From CAZKTS01 sp964555735 (lineage in GTDB: Bacteria > Actinomycetota > Acidimicrobiia > IMCC26256 > PALSA-555): a stretch of DNA of 40,197 nucleotides. Below are positions 31,834 to 39,284 of the stretch, piece after piece. Location of the stretch: the NCBI GenBank assembly GCA_964555735.1, contig CAZKTS010000094.1, positions 1 through 40,197 on the forward strand, given 5' to 3'. How positions within the stretch are numbered: position 1 is the stretch's first letter; each line of letters begins with the position of its first letter. The notes beneath the pieces are model-generated. The model had not been told where the DNA came from, searched no databases, and worked only from the letters and a program-made list of their open reading frames with translations. Both the position numbers and the translations under genes were made by a program.

Positions 31834-33306
31834 CTACAGCTCGACCGGCGCGTCCTGGCGCAACGGCACCCGCAGCTGCACGCGGGTGCCGTCGTCGTCG
31901 GCCATCTCGATCGACCCCCCGAGCTCGCTCGTCACCAGCGCGTGCACGATCGACAGTCCGAGCCCACGCGACTGCTCGAGCGAGAACCCGTCGGGGAGCC
32001 CCACGCCGTCGTCGACCACGTCCACGCACAGCGCGCCCGTCTCGCGCCGGAGGCGCACGTGGACGTGCCCCTCGTCTCGGCCCTCGTCCATCGGGAACGC
32101 GTGGTCGACCGCGTTCTGCATGAGCTCGTTGAGGACGACCGCGAGCGGCGTCGCCAGCGGGCCGGGCACGTCACCGACGTCGCCCTCCACGTCGAAGTGG
32201 AGGCGCAGGTCGTCGGATGTCACCGTCTCCTCCACCACGCGCACGAGCGGATGGATGATGTCGCCGAACGGCACCACGTCGCCGACCTCGCGCGAGAGGG
32301 TCTCGTGGACGATCGCGATCGAGCGGATCCGGCGCTCCGACTCCTCGATCGCCTCCTGCGCCTCGGGTGACTGCAGCCGCCGACCCTGGAGCCGGAGCAG
32401 CGCCGCGATCGTCTGGAGGTTGTTCTTCACTCGGTGGTGGATCTCGCGGATCGTCGCGTCCTTCGACATCAGGATTCGGTCGCGACGTCGGAGGTCGGTG
32501 ACGTCGCGCACGAGCACGAGCACACCGTTCACCTTGCCGTGCTCGAGCAGCGGGATCGCCTGCACGAGCGCGGACGTGTCGCCCCGTTCGATCTCCTCGG
32601 TGACCGGCACGAGCAGCGCCCGCGCCGACTCCGCGGCGTCCTGGTCGAACCCGACCTCCTCGAGCTGGAGACCTTGCGTGTAGGCGTGGATGCCCATGCG
32701 GTGCAGCGAGCTGATCGCGTTGGGGCTCGTGTACCGGATCCGCAGGTCGTCGTCGAGGACGATGACACCATCGGCGACGCGGGGTGCTTCCTCCGGCTCG
32801 ACCTCGTCGCGCGGGAACGGGAAGGTCCCGTCGGCGATCATGCGACCGAAGCGCTCGAACACGTCGAGGTAGTGCCGCTCGAGCTCGCCCGGGCGCCGAG
32901 CCGACGTCATGGCGCTCTCGCGGGTCACGACCGCGACCACCTCGTCCTGCGATCGGACGGGGATGCATTGCACGCGGGCCCGTTCGCGACCACCGATCAC
33001 GGTGGTGTCGCCGCCCACCACCTCGCCCTTGCGCCACGCCCGCGCCACCACCGGCCGCTCCACCTCGTGGACCACCGTGCCGACGAGATCGGCCGGGTAG
33101 AGGGTCTGGCCGGTGGTCGGCCGGACGTGGGCGAGCACCACGAACCGGTGTCCCTCCTCGCCCTCCACCGGCGCGAGCAGCAGGAGGTCCGAGAAGCAGA
33201 GGTCCGAGAGCGGCTGCCAGGAGGCGACCAGCCGCTGGGCGTGGCGCAACGCCGAACCCGACAGGGAGGTGTTCGTCCGTGCGAGCTCGAAGAGCGGGAT
33301 GGCCAC
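31834..33306 (-). CDS. pdtaS: PdtaS-like sensor histidine kinase (GAF-PAS-HisKA_2)
   Basis: 490 aa, near the 501 aa of mycobacterial PdtaS. An N-terminal GAF-like domain (about 1-160) is followed by a PAS domain (about 175-275, GVIVLDDDLRIRYTSPNAISSLHRMG). The phosphoacceptor box REIHHRVKNNLQTIAALLRLQ puts the histidine at 290/291, the HisKA_2 type. HATPase motifs are VVLNELMQNAVDHAF (N-box), DVVDDGVGLPDG and GLGLSIVHALV. No membrane helix: a soluble kinase. In M. tuberculosis it phosphorylates the RNA-binding antiterminator PdtaR; no pdtaR is visible here. GTG 33306 lies 6 nt after TAGGCT, indicating a leaderless mRNA. Convergent with whiB1. Confidence 0.94.
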   Translation of the reverse strand: MAIPLFELARTNTSLSGSALRHAQRLVASWQPLSDLCFSDLLLLAPVEGEEGHRFVVLAHVRPTTGQTLYPADLVGTVVHEVERPVVARAWRKGEVVGGDTTVIGGRERARVQCIPVRSQDEVVAVVTRESAMTSARRPGELERHYLDVFERFGRMIADGTFPFPRDEVEPEEAPRVADGVIVLDDDLRIRYTSPNAISSLHRMGIHAYTQGLQLEEVGFDQDAAESARALLVPVTEEIERGDTSALVQAIPLLEHGKVNGVLVLVRDVTDLRRRDRILMSKDATIREIHHRVKNNLQTIAALLRLQGRRLQSPEAQEAIEESERRIRSIAIVHETLSREVGDVVPFGDIIHPLVRVVEETVTSDDLRLHFDVEGDVGDVPGPLATPLAVVLNELMQNAVDHAFPMDEGRDEGHVHVRLRRETGALCVDVVDDGVGLPDGFSLEQSRGLGLSIVHALVTSELGGSIEMADDDGTRVQLRVPLRQDAPVEL

Positions 33307-33354
33307 GCCGAAAGCCTACGGGTCCGCCTCGCCCGATCCGTGTCCCCCGTCGGC

Positions 33355-34545
33355 TCAGGCGAAGAGCGCGTCCCCGATGCGGGCGAGCCCGGCGACGTCG
33401 TGCACGTCGTCCTCGAACGCGGGAACGGTCGCGACGACCTCCGGGAGGCGCCCGAGCTCGTCGCGCAGCTCCGCCTCGCGGGTGGCGACGACCGAGTAGT
33501 CGCGGAAGGTGTCGGCCACGATCGACAGCACGCGAGCGGTGCGCGCGGGGTCGTCCAGGGCCGGCTCCTCGATCGTCGCGAGGCGCGCCGCGAGGGACTC
33601 CGCATCGTCCCGCAGCACGTCGGCGGCGCGGCGTCCGTCGGGCCCCCGCAACGACTCGGGCAGCATCTTGTTGAGCACCATCGCGCCGAGGTGGAAGCCG
33701 CGATCGGTGAGCGCCTCGCAGAAGAACTCCGCTTCGCGCAGTGGTGCACCCTCGAGGGTCGTCACGACCGCGAAGGTCGTCCGACGGTCGTGCAGCAACC
33801 GCTCGACGGCCTCGGCGCGCTCGACGAAGCCGTCGTACATGGTCTGGAAGTTGAGGAAGAACTCGGCGATGTCCTGCAGGAACTGGCTCCCGAGGATGCG
33901 ATCGGCCATCTGGTAGAAGGGCTTGCTCGCGAAGTTCACGAAGCGCGCACCCCGCTTGCCGCCCACGCGGTACGGGAGGGTGAGCCAGCGCAGGAGCTTG
34001 CCGCCGAAGAAGTCGGCCATGCGCGCCGGCGCTTCGAGGAAGTCGATCGCGTTCCGCGTGGGCGGCGTGTCGATCACGATCAGGTCGTACTTGCCGGTGG
34101 CGTGCAGGTCGTAGAGCCGCTCCATCGCGATGTAGTCGTGGCTCTGGACGAACCGGCCCGTGAGGTTGGTGTAGAGCCGGTTCTCGAGGATCCGGTACGC
34201 GGTCTCCTCGTTCGGCGCGTGGCGCAGCACGAGCTCGTCCCACGAGGCCTTCGTGTCGAGCATCGCGGCGTAGAGCTCGCCGCGGGGCTCGAGGCCCGCG
34301 GCCCGGAGCACCTCGTCGGGCACACGCCGTTCGAGGTTCCCGAAGCCCTCGAGCCCGAGGGCGTTGGCCAGACGACGCGCCGGGTCGATCGTGAGCACGA
34401 GCACCCGTCCGCCCTGACGGGTCGCGGCGGCGAGGGCCGCCGCGGCCGCGGTCGTCGTCTTCCCCACCCCGCCCGATCCGCAGAAGACCACGACCTCAGG
34501 CGCGGCAAGCAGCGCGTCGAGGCCGCCGGTGCGGTCGGGGGTCAT
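33355..34545 (-). CDS. ArsA/GET3-like ATPase, second of a pair
   Basis: 396 aa from ATG 34545, which overlaps the upstream partner's stop (ATGA). P-loop CGSGGVGKTTTAAAA lacks the signature first lysine of the ArsA/MinD class (KGGVGK): position 1 is serine. LTIDPARRLANALGLEGFGNLERRV is the A-type switch, LIVIDTPPTRNAIDFLEAP the DTPP switch II, and the C-terminal part has the ArsA helical region FGGKLLRWLTLPYRVGGKR. Homologous to the ArsA-like pair Rv3679/Rv3680 of M. tuberculosis (named BagA/BagB, by memory), thought to be GET3 relatives. No arsenite cysteines or arsB are present. Likely acts as a heterodimer with the product at 34542. Confidence 0.92.
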   Translation of the reverse strand: MTPDRTGGLDALLAAPEVVVFCGSGGVGKTTTAAAAALAAATRQGGRVLVLTIDPARRLANALGLEGFGNLERRVPDEVLRAAGLEPRGELYAAMLDTKASWDELVLRHAPNEETAYRILENRLYTNLTGRFVQSHDYIAMERLYDLHATGKYDLIVIDTPPTRNAIDFLEAPARMADFFGGKLLRWLTLPYRVGGKRGARFVNFASKPFYQMADRILGSQFLQDIAEFFLNFQTMYDGFVERAEAVERLLHDRRTTFAVVTTLEGAPLREAEFFCEALTDRGFHLGAMVLNKMLPESLRGPDGRRAADVLRDDAESLAARLATIEEPALDDPARTARVLSIVADTFRDYSVVATREAELRDELGRLPEVVATVPAFEDDVHDVAGLARIGDALFA

Positions 34546-35510
34546 GCGCCCAGCTCCGCGCCCAGCGCATCCGCCACCATCCGCGTGACCCGCAACCCGT
34601 GGTCGCGCACGAAGAGGTAGGGCACGTACAGGATCGGCAGGTCGACGGTCTCGCGCAGCCGCGCGAGGTGCACCGCTCGCGACCGACGGAGGGCCACGGC
34701 TAGGCGGGTCGCGCCGAGGACGTCGGGAACGCCGGGGCCCGCAGCTTGCTCGAGCAGCGCGGTGGCGTCCGGCGCGCCGAGGGCCTCGAACACCGGCTCG
34801 TCGGCGCGGGTCAGCGGCTCCGGGAGCACGCGGTTCACGATCACGGAGCCGAGCGGCACGTCGATCTCGGCGCGCGCCTGGGCGATCAGCTCGACGGTCT
34901 CGTTGACCGGCATCTCCTCCGGCGAGGTGACGACGTCGACCGCGGTGATCGCCGGATCGGCGAGCAACTCCACCATCCACTCGGTCTGCTGACGGACCGG
35001 GCCCACCTGCACCAGCTCACGGATGGCACGGGGCGAGTCGAGCTGCGCGAGCACGTGACCCGAAGCGGCGGCGTCGACGATGACCATGTCCCACGGCGCG
35101 CGTCCCTCGATGGACTCGCGCGTCTCCCAGCACACCTTGCCGACGGTGAGGATCTCCTTCACGCCGGGTGCCGCGGTCGCTACGAACTCGAGCATGTTCG
35201 CGAGCGGTCCGAGCCGCGCGACCACCGGCACCTTCAGGTTGAGCTTGAGGTACTCCTTGAGGGAGTCCTCGGTGCGCATCTGCATCGCGTGCACGCCGGG
35301 ATGCACCTCGGTGGGTTGGAACCCGACCGGCGCGTGCTCGAACAGCGACGTGAGGTTGCCCTTGGCGTCGACCTCCACGAGCAGCACGCGCTTGCCGTTC
35401 TCGGCCGCGAGCAACGCCATCGCGGCGGTGACGGTGCTCTTGCCGACACCGCCCTTGCCGGTGACGAAGAGCAGGCGACGGTCGAGGAAGCGCTCGAGCT
35501 GCTCGGTCAT
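34542..35510 (-). CDS. ArsA/GET3-like ATPase, first of a pair
   Basis: 322 aa. The P-loop FVTGKGGVGKSTVTAAMALL has the full deviant Walker A with signature lysine. LLVEVDAKGNLTSLFEH replaces the usual DPAHSL switch I, and MVIVDAAASGHVLAQLDSPRAI the DTAPTGH switch II region (DAAASGH). RVLPEPLTRADEPVFEALG is a long helical insertion. It precedes the partner gene with an ATGA overlap, so the pair is coupled. The two differ in P-loop: this one has the intersubunit lysine, the partner does not. No membrane segment. Likely client: tail-anchored or other membrane proteins, or a metabolic role; the substrate is unknown. Confidence 0.92.
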   Translation of the reverse strand: MTEQLERFLDRRLLFVTGKGGVGKSTVTAAMALLAAENGKRVLLVEVDAKGNLTSLFEHAPVGFQPTEVHPGVHAMQMRTEDSLKEYLKLNLKVPVVARLGPLANMLEFVATAAPGVKEILTVGKVCWETRESIEGRAPWDMVIVDAAASGHVLAQLDSPRAIRELVQVGPVRQQTEWMVELLADPAITAVDVVTSPEEMPVNETVELIAQARAEIDVPLGSVIVNRVLPEPLTRADEPVFEALGAPDATALLEQAAGPGVPDVLGATRLAVALRRSRAVHLARLRETVDLPILYVPYLFVRDHGLRVTRMVADALGAELGA

Positions 35511-35523
35511 GCCATGCCTGTCT

Positions 35524-35562
35524 GGAGAGTCTGGGGGGCAGCGACTGCCCCCTGGAGTCTCC
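35524..35562. terminator. Stem-loop between DUF3107 and the ArsA pair
   Basis: GGGGGCAG-CGA-CTGCCCCC is a perfect core, extended by GGAGAGTCT / GGAGTCTCC arms with a few mismatches to an 18-bp stem. It lies 13 nt upstream of the first ArsA-like start (35510) and 38 nt below the DUF3107 stop on the same strand, so it can terminate DUF3107 mRNA or shape the ArsA leader. Confidence 0.45.
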
Positions 35563-35600
35563 GCGACAGCGCGGGGTCCGTCGACGGCCCCCGCGACTGG

Positions 35601-35831
35601 CTACGAGGGGGCGCCGAACCCGACCCGCTTCGCCTCTTGGTCGGTCTCCATCTCGAGGTACGCGATCCGCTCGGCGGGGACGCCGATGCGCCGGCCCTTG
35701 GTGTCGGTGAGCCAGAGCACCCCCTCGCTCTTCAACGCGTCACCGAAGGCCGACTCGACGTCGGCGGCGGTACCGGAGAGCTCGAGCTCGAGCTCCTTGG
35801 GGGTGTGCAGGACGCCGATCCGTACTTCCAT
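35601..35831 (-). CDS. DUF3107 family protein
   Basis: 76 aa, the usual length. MEVRIGVLHTPKELELELSGTAADVESAFGDAL and the C-terminal part DTKGRRIGVPAERIAYLEMETDQEAKRVGFG match the family of the mycobacterial protein TB9.4 (Rv3208A), of unknown function. A mixed alpha/beta fold with a highly acidic surface is predicted. ATG 35831 has no Shine-Dalgarno but follows TAGTGT by 8 nt, so a leaderless mRNA is likely. Its spacer CCCGACCC is the same as in front of the phosphodiesterase at 31310. In many actinobacteria the gene is near WhiB and iron-sulfur genes, as here. Confidence 0.9.
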   Translation of the reverse strand: MEVRIGVLHTPKELELELSGTAADVESAFGDALKSEGVLWLTDTKGRRIGVPAERIAYLEMETDQEAKRVGFGAPS

Positions 35832-35875
35832 GGGTCGGGACACTACCGGCGCCACCGGAGCAACCGGGAACGCTC

Positions 35876-35899
35876 GATCGGGGAAGCCTGATCGGGGAA
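35876..35899 (+). repeat. Direct repeat GATCGGGGAA upstream of the DUF2207-like gene
   Basis: Two 10-bp copies, 35876-35885 and 35890-35899, 14 bp apart, just before GTG 35908. Each copy holds GGGGAA, so both could serve as ribosome-binding sites; alternatively a small duplication. Confidence 0.6.
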
Positions 35900-35907
35900 C
35901 ATGGGCC

Positions 35908-37338
35908 GTGCTCCCGATCCTCGCTGCGGCCTCGTCCTCCGACGACCAGGGCGTGTCGGTCCCGATCCTCGTGGTCGCGGCCGGACTCGCCCTCGGGTGG
36001 CTCCTCGTGGCCGCGATGGTCCTGCTCGCCCGCCGCCCGCCCCGCATCAAGGCGCTCGACACCGGTCTCGACCTGCCGCCGGAGTCGCCCGCGGTGGCGG
36101 GACTGCTCGGGAGCGACTTCGTCGTGCCCGGCGAGACGGCACCGGCGGTCCTCCTCGACCTCGCGGCTCGCCGCGTCGTCGATCTCGACGAGATCCAACC
36201 CGGCAAGACGATCTGTCGCGTGCGCGACCGCGAGGGCGAGGCGCTCAGCCCGGTCGATCGGCGCATCCTCGAGGCGCTCCGCGAGAAGGCCATCGACGGC
36301 GTGGTCCCCACCGACGCCCTCACCACCGGCATCGAGGACCACTCGAAGCGCTGGCACCGCGACCTCGCGCGCGAGGTCGTCGCGGAGGCCCAGGCGGCCG
36401 GCCTCACCCGGAACCGATGGTCGGGCACCTGGGTCGCCGCGCTCGCCATCGGTCTCGGCGTCGTCATCGCCACCGTGTTCGCGGCGATCCAGGTCGGCGG
36501 CGACGTCGGCGCCGACGACGAGGTGCTCGTCGGAATCTCGGTCGTCGTCATCGCGGCCGTCGCCGGCTTCGGCATCGTGCTCTGCGGGCGGCTGAGCCGC
36601 TCCCTCGCGCAGCTGCCCACCGACGCCGGGCGCGAGGCCGCCGCACGCGTCGGTGGACTGCAGCGCCACTTCCGCGACGACGGCATGGTCGACGAGCTGC
36701 CCCCGGCCGCGGTGAAGGTCCGCGGCCGGCACCTTGCGTACGCCGCCGCGCTGGGTGCCGCCACCCTGGCCGTCGAGCTCCTGCCGATGGGTGCCGAGGA
36801 CGACCACCGCGCGTGGAGCCGCACCGGCGGTCGGTGGCGGCGCGTGCGCGTCCGCTACCCCCGCTTCTTCCCACCGGGCTGGGGCCTCCATCCCCTGCTC
36901 GCCCTGCTCGTCGCGGTGGTCGTAGGGGTCGTGGCCGGCTTCGCGGTCAGCCTCGCCCGCTCGGTCGCGAGCTCGTCCGCACCCACCGGCGTCCGCATCG
37001 ACGACTGGGACTGGGTCAACCTCGTGGGCGACGTGCTGAGCGCCGTCTTCGCGCTCGGCGTGCTCTGGGCGGTCTGCCTGGGCCTGCTCGCGATCGCCGA
37101 CCTCTTCGGCAACCGTGAGGTGACCGGCGAGATCGTGCGGTCGCGCCGGTTCGTCCGCAGCCGCTCCGACAACAACACCCGGTACGCGCACTACCTCGCG
37201 ATCGACGACGGCACCGACGACCGTCTGCCGGCGTTCCGGGTCCGAGCGTCGCTCTGGAACGGCCACCCCCAGGGTGAGACCGTGACCGCGACCTTCACGC
37301 CGCGGCTCGGCTACGTGCGCGAGATCACCCGATCGTGA
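35908..37338 (+). CDS. DUF2207-like predicted membrane protein
   Basis: 476 aa from GTG 35908. Helices at about residues 12-36 (VSVPILVVAAGLALGWLLVAAMVLLA), 172-195, 205-225, and in the last third (ALLVAVVVGVVAGFAVSLA and VLSAVFALGVLWAVCLGLLAIADLF). Between them lies a soluble region PAVAGLLGSDFVVPGETAPAVLLDLAARRVVDLDEIQPGKTICRV, a winged-helix-like block seen in DUF2207 proteins, and LEALREKAIDGVVPTDALTTGIEDHSKRWHRDLAREVVAEAQAAGLTRNRW. It lacks the N-terminal extracytoplasmic beta domain of full DUF2207 proteins. The C-terminus is a beta-rich domain (FRVRASLWNGHPQGETVTATFTPRLGYV). The 3' end overlaps mrp by 14 nt. Function unknown. Confidence 0.75.
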   Translation: MLPILAAASSSDDQGVSVPILVVAAGLALGWLLVAAMVLLARRPPRIKALDTGLDLPPESPAVAGLLGSDFVVPGETAPAVLLDLAARRVVDLDEIQPGKTICRVRDREGEALSPVDRRILEALREKAIDGVVPTDALTTGIEDHSKRWHRDLAREVVAEAQAAGLTRNRWSGTWVAALAIGLGVVIATVFAAIQVGGDVGADDEVLVGISVVVIAAVAGFGIVLCGRLSRSLAQLPTDAGREAAARVGGLQRHFRDDGMVDELPPAAVKVRGRHLAYAAALGAATLAVELLPMGAEDDHRAWSRTGGRWRRVRVRYPRFFPPGWGLHPLLALLVAVVVGVVAGFAVSLARSVASSSAPTGVRIDDWDWVNLVGDVLSAVFALGVLWAVCLGLLAIADLFGNREVTGEIVRSRRFVRSRSDNNTRYAHYLAIDDGTDDRLPAFRVRASLWNGHPQGETVTATFTPRLGYVREITRS

Positions 37339-38470
37339 GCTCGGGGTGCGCGATCTTCGTGGGTCGAAGCTCGGTGTCGACGGTCTCGGCGATGGCACGG
37401 AAGGCCGCGGACGCCTCGTCGTCGGGGTCGGCCACGACGATCGGCCGGCCGGTGTCGCCGCCTTCTCGCAGCTCGGGCACGAGCGGGATCCGGCCGAGGA
37501 GCGGGACGTCGAGCTGGGCGGCCAGCGCCGCACCGCCACCCGCGCCGAAGATCTCGTAGCCCTTCCCGTCGTCGCCGCGGAACCACGACATGTTCTCGAT
37601 GACGCCGATCACGTCGAGGTCCACCTTCTCGGCCATCGCTGCCGCGCGCTGCGCGACCTTCTGCGCGGCGGGTTGGGGCGTCGTGACCACGATCACCTCC
37701 GCACGAGGCAGGAACTGCGAGATCGAGAGCGACACGTCGCCGGTGCCCGGCGGCATGTCGACGACGAGGTAGTCGGGCTCGGCCCAGTGCACGTCGGTCA
37801 GGAACTGCTCGAGCGCCTTGTGCAGCATCGGGCCGCGCCACACGACCGCCTGGTCCTCGCGGGCGAAGAAGCCCATCGAGATCAGGCGCACGCCGTGCGC
37901 GCCGGGCGGCACGATGACGTCGTCGATCAGTCCGGGCGGATCCTGGATCCCGAGCATGCGCGGCATCGAGAAGCCCCACACGTCGGCGTCCACCGCGGCG
38001 ACCCGGTGCCCCCGCTGCGCGAGCGCGATCGACAGGTTGGTGGTGACCGACGACTTCCCCACGCCGCCCTTGCCCGACGCGATGGCGAGGATCCGGGTGC
38101 GGGTCGCGGTGAACGGGTTCTGCCGCGGTCGCGGCTGCGCCGCCGCCGATGCCGCGTCCACCACCGCCAGCGGGTCGCGTGGCGCCTCGCCCTTGAGGCG
38201 GGCGGCGACGGCAGGCTTGGCGTCCTCGTCCAGCTCTCGGACCTCGACCTCGGCGTGCTCGACCCCGGGCACCGTCAGCGCCGCGGCGCGGACCGCGTCG
38301 GCGAGGGGCGCCCAGTGGCCGCGGTCGGGCAGGGGATCCTCGAGGGCCACCACCGCGGTGGCGCCGTCGAGGGCGACCGCCGGTGTGAGCCCCAGCTCAC
38401 CGAGGGTGCGATGGAGCTCGGGCTCCTCGACGGCCGCGATCGCCTCGCGGACGGCTGCCGGGTCGGACAT
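37325..38470 (-). CDS. mrp: Mrp/ApbC (NBP35) iron-sulfur carrier ATPase
   Basis: 381 aa. An N-terminal MIP18/DUF59-like domain (about 1-90, AVREAIAAVEEPELHRTLGELGL) precedes the P-loop NTPase (about 125-370): IASGKGGVGKSSVTTNLSIALAQRGHRVAAVDADVWGFSMPRMLG, VVDMPPGTGDVSLSI and VTTPQPAAQKVAQRAAAMAEKV. The CxxC cluster site of classical ApbC after ENMSWF is absent: the sequence reads RGDDGKGYEIFG, as in some actinobacterial homologues. The protein probably binds or transfers Fe-S clusters; without CxxC the mode may differ. ATG 38470 follows GGGAGAAG. Its divergent neighbour is a SufR-like regulator and then a cysteine desulfurase, supporting an iron-sulfur role. Confidence 0.93.
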   Translation of the reverse strand: MSDPAAVREAIAAVEEPELHRTLGELGLTPAVALDGATAVVALEDPLPDRGHWAPLADAVRAAALTVPGVEHAEVEVRELDEDAKPAVAARLKGEAPRDPLAVVDAASAAAQPRPRQNPFTATRTRILAIASGKGGVGKSSVTTNLSIALAQRGHRVAAVDADVWGFSMPRMLGIQDPPGLIDDVIVPPGAHGVRLISMGFFAREDQAVVWRGPMLHKALEQFLTDVHWAEPDYLVVDMPPGTGDVSLSISQFLPRAEVIVVTTPQPAAQKVAQRAAAMAEKVDLDVIGVIENMSWFRGDDGKGYEIFGAGGGAALAAQLDVPLLGRIPLVPELREGGDTGRPIVVADPDDEASAAFRAIAETVDTELRPTKIAHPELTIG

Positions 38471-38543
38471 CGGGCGCTTCTCCCAGGGATGCCACGGGGG
38501 GCGGCACCCCGAGCCGGGGACAGGGGTTTGCACTACGGAGATA

Positions 38544-38554
38544 GGTAGAATACC
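38544..38554. promoter_or_regulatory. Leaderless promoter with GGTA-GAA-TACC palindrome
   Basis: TAGAAT (38546-38551) is a strong -10 box placed 6 nt before GTG 38558, so the transcript would start at the initiator. The overlapping GGTA-N3-TACC symmetry could be the regulator's own operator. Confidence 0.5.
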
Positions 38555-38557
38555 GCC

Positions 38558-39280
38558 GTGGCAGCCGAGCCCGTCCTGTCGGCCGACGAGTTCAACGCCG
38601 CGGTCACCGCGGTCACGAACGCCTTCGGCGATCCCACGCGCCGCGAGATCTACCTCTTCGTCCGCGACGCCACCGAGGGCGTCACCGCGGCCGAGGTCGC
38701 GGAGCGCTTCGAGCTGCATCCCAACGTCGCCCGTCACCACCTCGAGAAGCTGACCAGCGGCGGCTACCTGACCGTGGCGATCGGCGCCGGCGCCGGGGGC
38801 GCCCGGACCGCCGGCCGCCCGTCGAAGCGCTACCGCGCCACCGAGGTCGACCACAGCCTCACGGTGCCGCTCCGCCACGACGACATGCTCGCGAGCCTCC
38901 TCGTGCGGGCGCTCGATGCGCTCGGACCCGAGCGGGCCGAAGACCTCGCCGACGAGGTCGGCTACGAGTACGGCCGTGTCCTCGCGGACCGGATGGAGCC
39001 GGGATCGGGCCACCGCTCGGCCCGCACCGCGATCACGGCGGTGGCCGACGCCCTCACCGCACACGGCTTCGCGGCCCACGCCGAGTCCGACACCAACGGG
39101 TTGGCGATCGTGTCGGAGTGCTGCCCGTTCGGCGAGACCGCGCAGCGCTACCCGCACGTGGTCTGCGCCCTCGACCGCGGCATGATTCGCGGGATGCTCG
39201 CCGGACTGCACGGCGAGACGTCACCCCGGTTCGAGGCGAGCCGCCCCGACGGTGACGACCGCTGCGTCGCTCGCGTCTGA
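38558..39280 (+). CDS. ArsR-type winged-helix regulator with SufR-like cysteines
   Basis: 240 aa. The winged helix at about 15-75 reads AFGDPTRREIYLFVRDATEGVTAAEVAERFELHPNVARHHLEKLTSGGYL, followed by a glycine-rich wing AIGAGAGGARTAGRPSKRYR. The C-terminal domain holds Cys188 and Cys189 (SECCPFG), Cys203 (HVVCALDRGMIRGML) and Cys236 (DDRCVARV), the spacing used by SufR-type regulators (Rv1460-like) to hold an iron-sulfur cluster. Probably senses cluster status and represses Fe-S assembly genes. It lies 4 nt upstream of a cysteine desulfurase and diverges from mrp. A leaderless start is likely. The symbol sufR is plausible, but no suf operon is visible, so I leave it blank. Confidence 0.88.
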   Translation: MAAEPVLSADEFNAAVTAVTNAFGDPTRREIYLFVRDATEGVTAAEVAERFELHPNVARHHLEKLTSGGYLTVAIGAGAGGARTAGRPSKRYRATEVDHSLTVPLRHDDMLASLLVRALDALGPERAEDLADEVGYEYGRVLADRMEPGSGHRSARTAITAVADALTAHGFAAHAESDTNGLAIVSECCPFGETAQRYPHVVCALDRGMIRGMLAGLHGETSPRFEASRPDGDDRCVARV

Positions 39281-39284
39281 CGCC

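Noticed and set aside
38528..38551. TTGCAC as the -35 partner of TAGAAT before the SufR-like gene
   Set aside because: Spacing is only 12 bp, too short; the -10 box alone with leaderless spacing is better supported.
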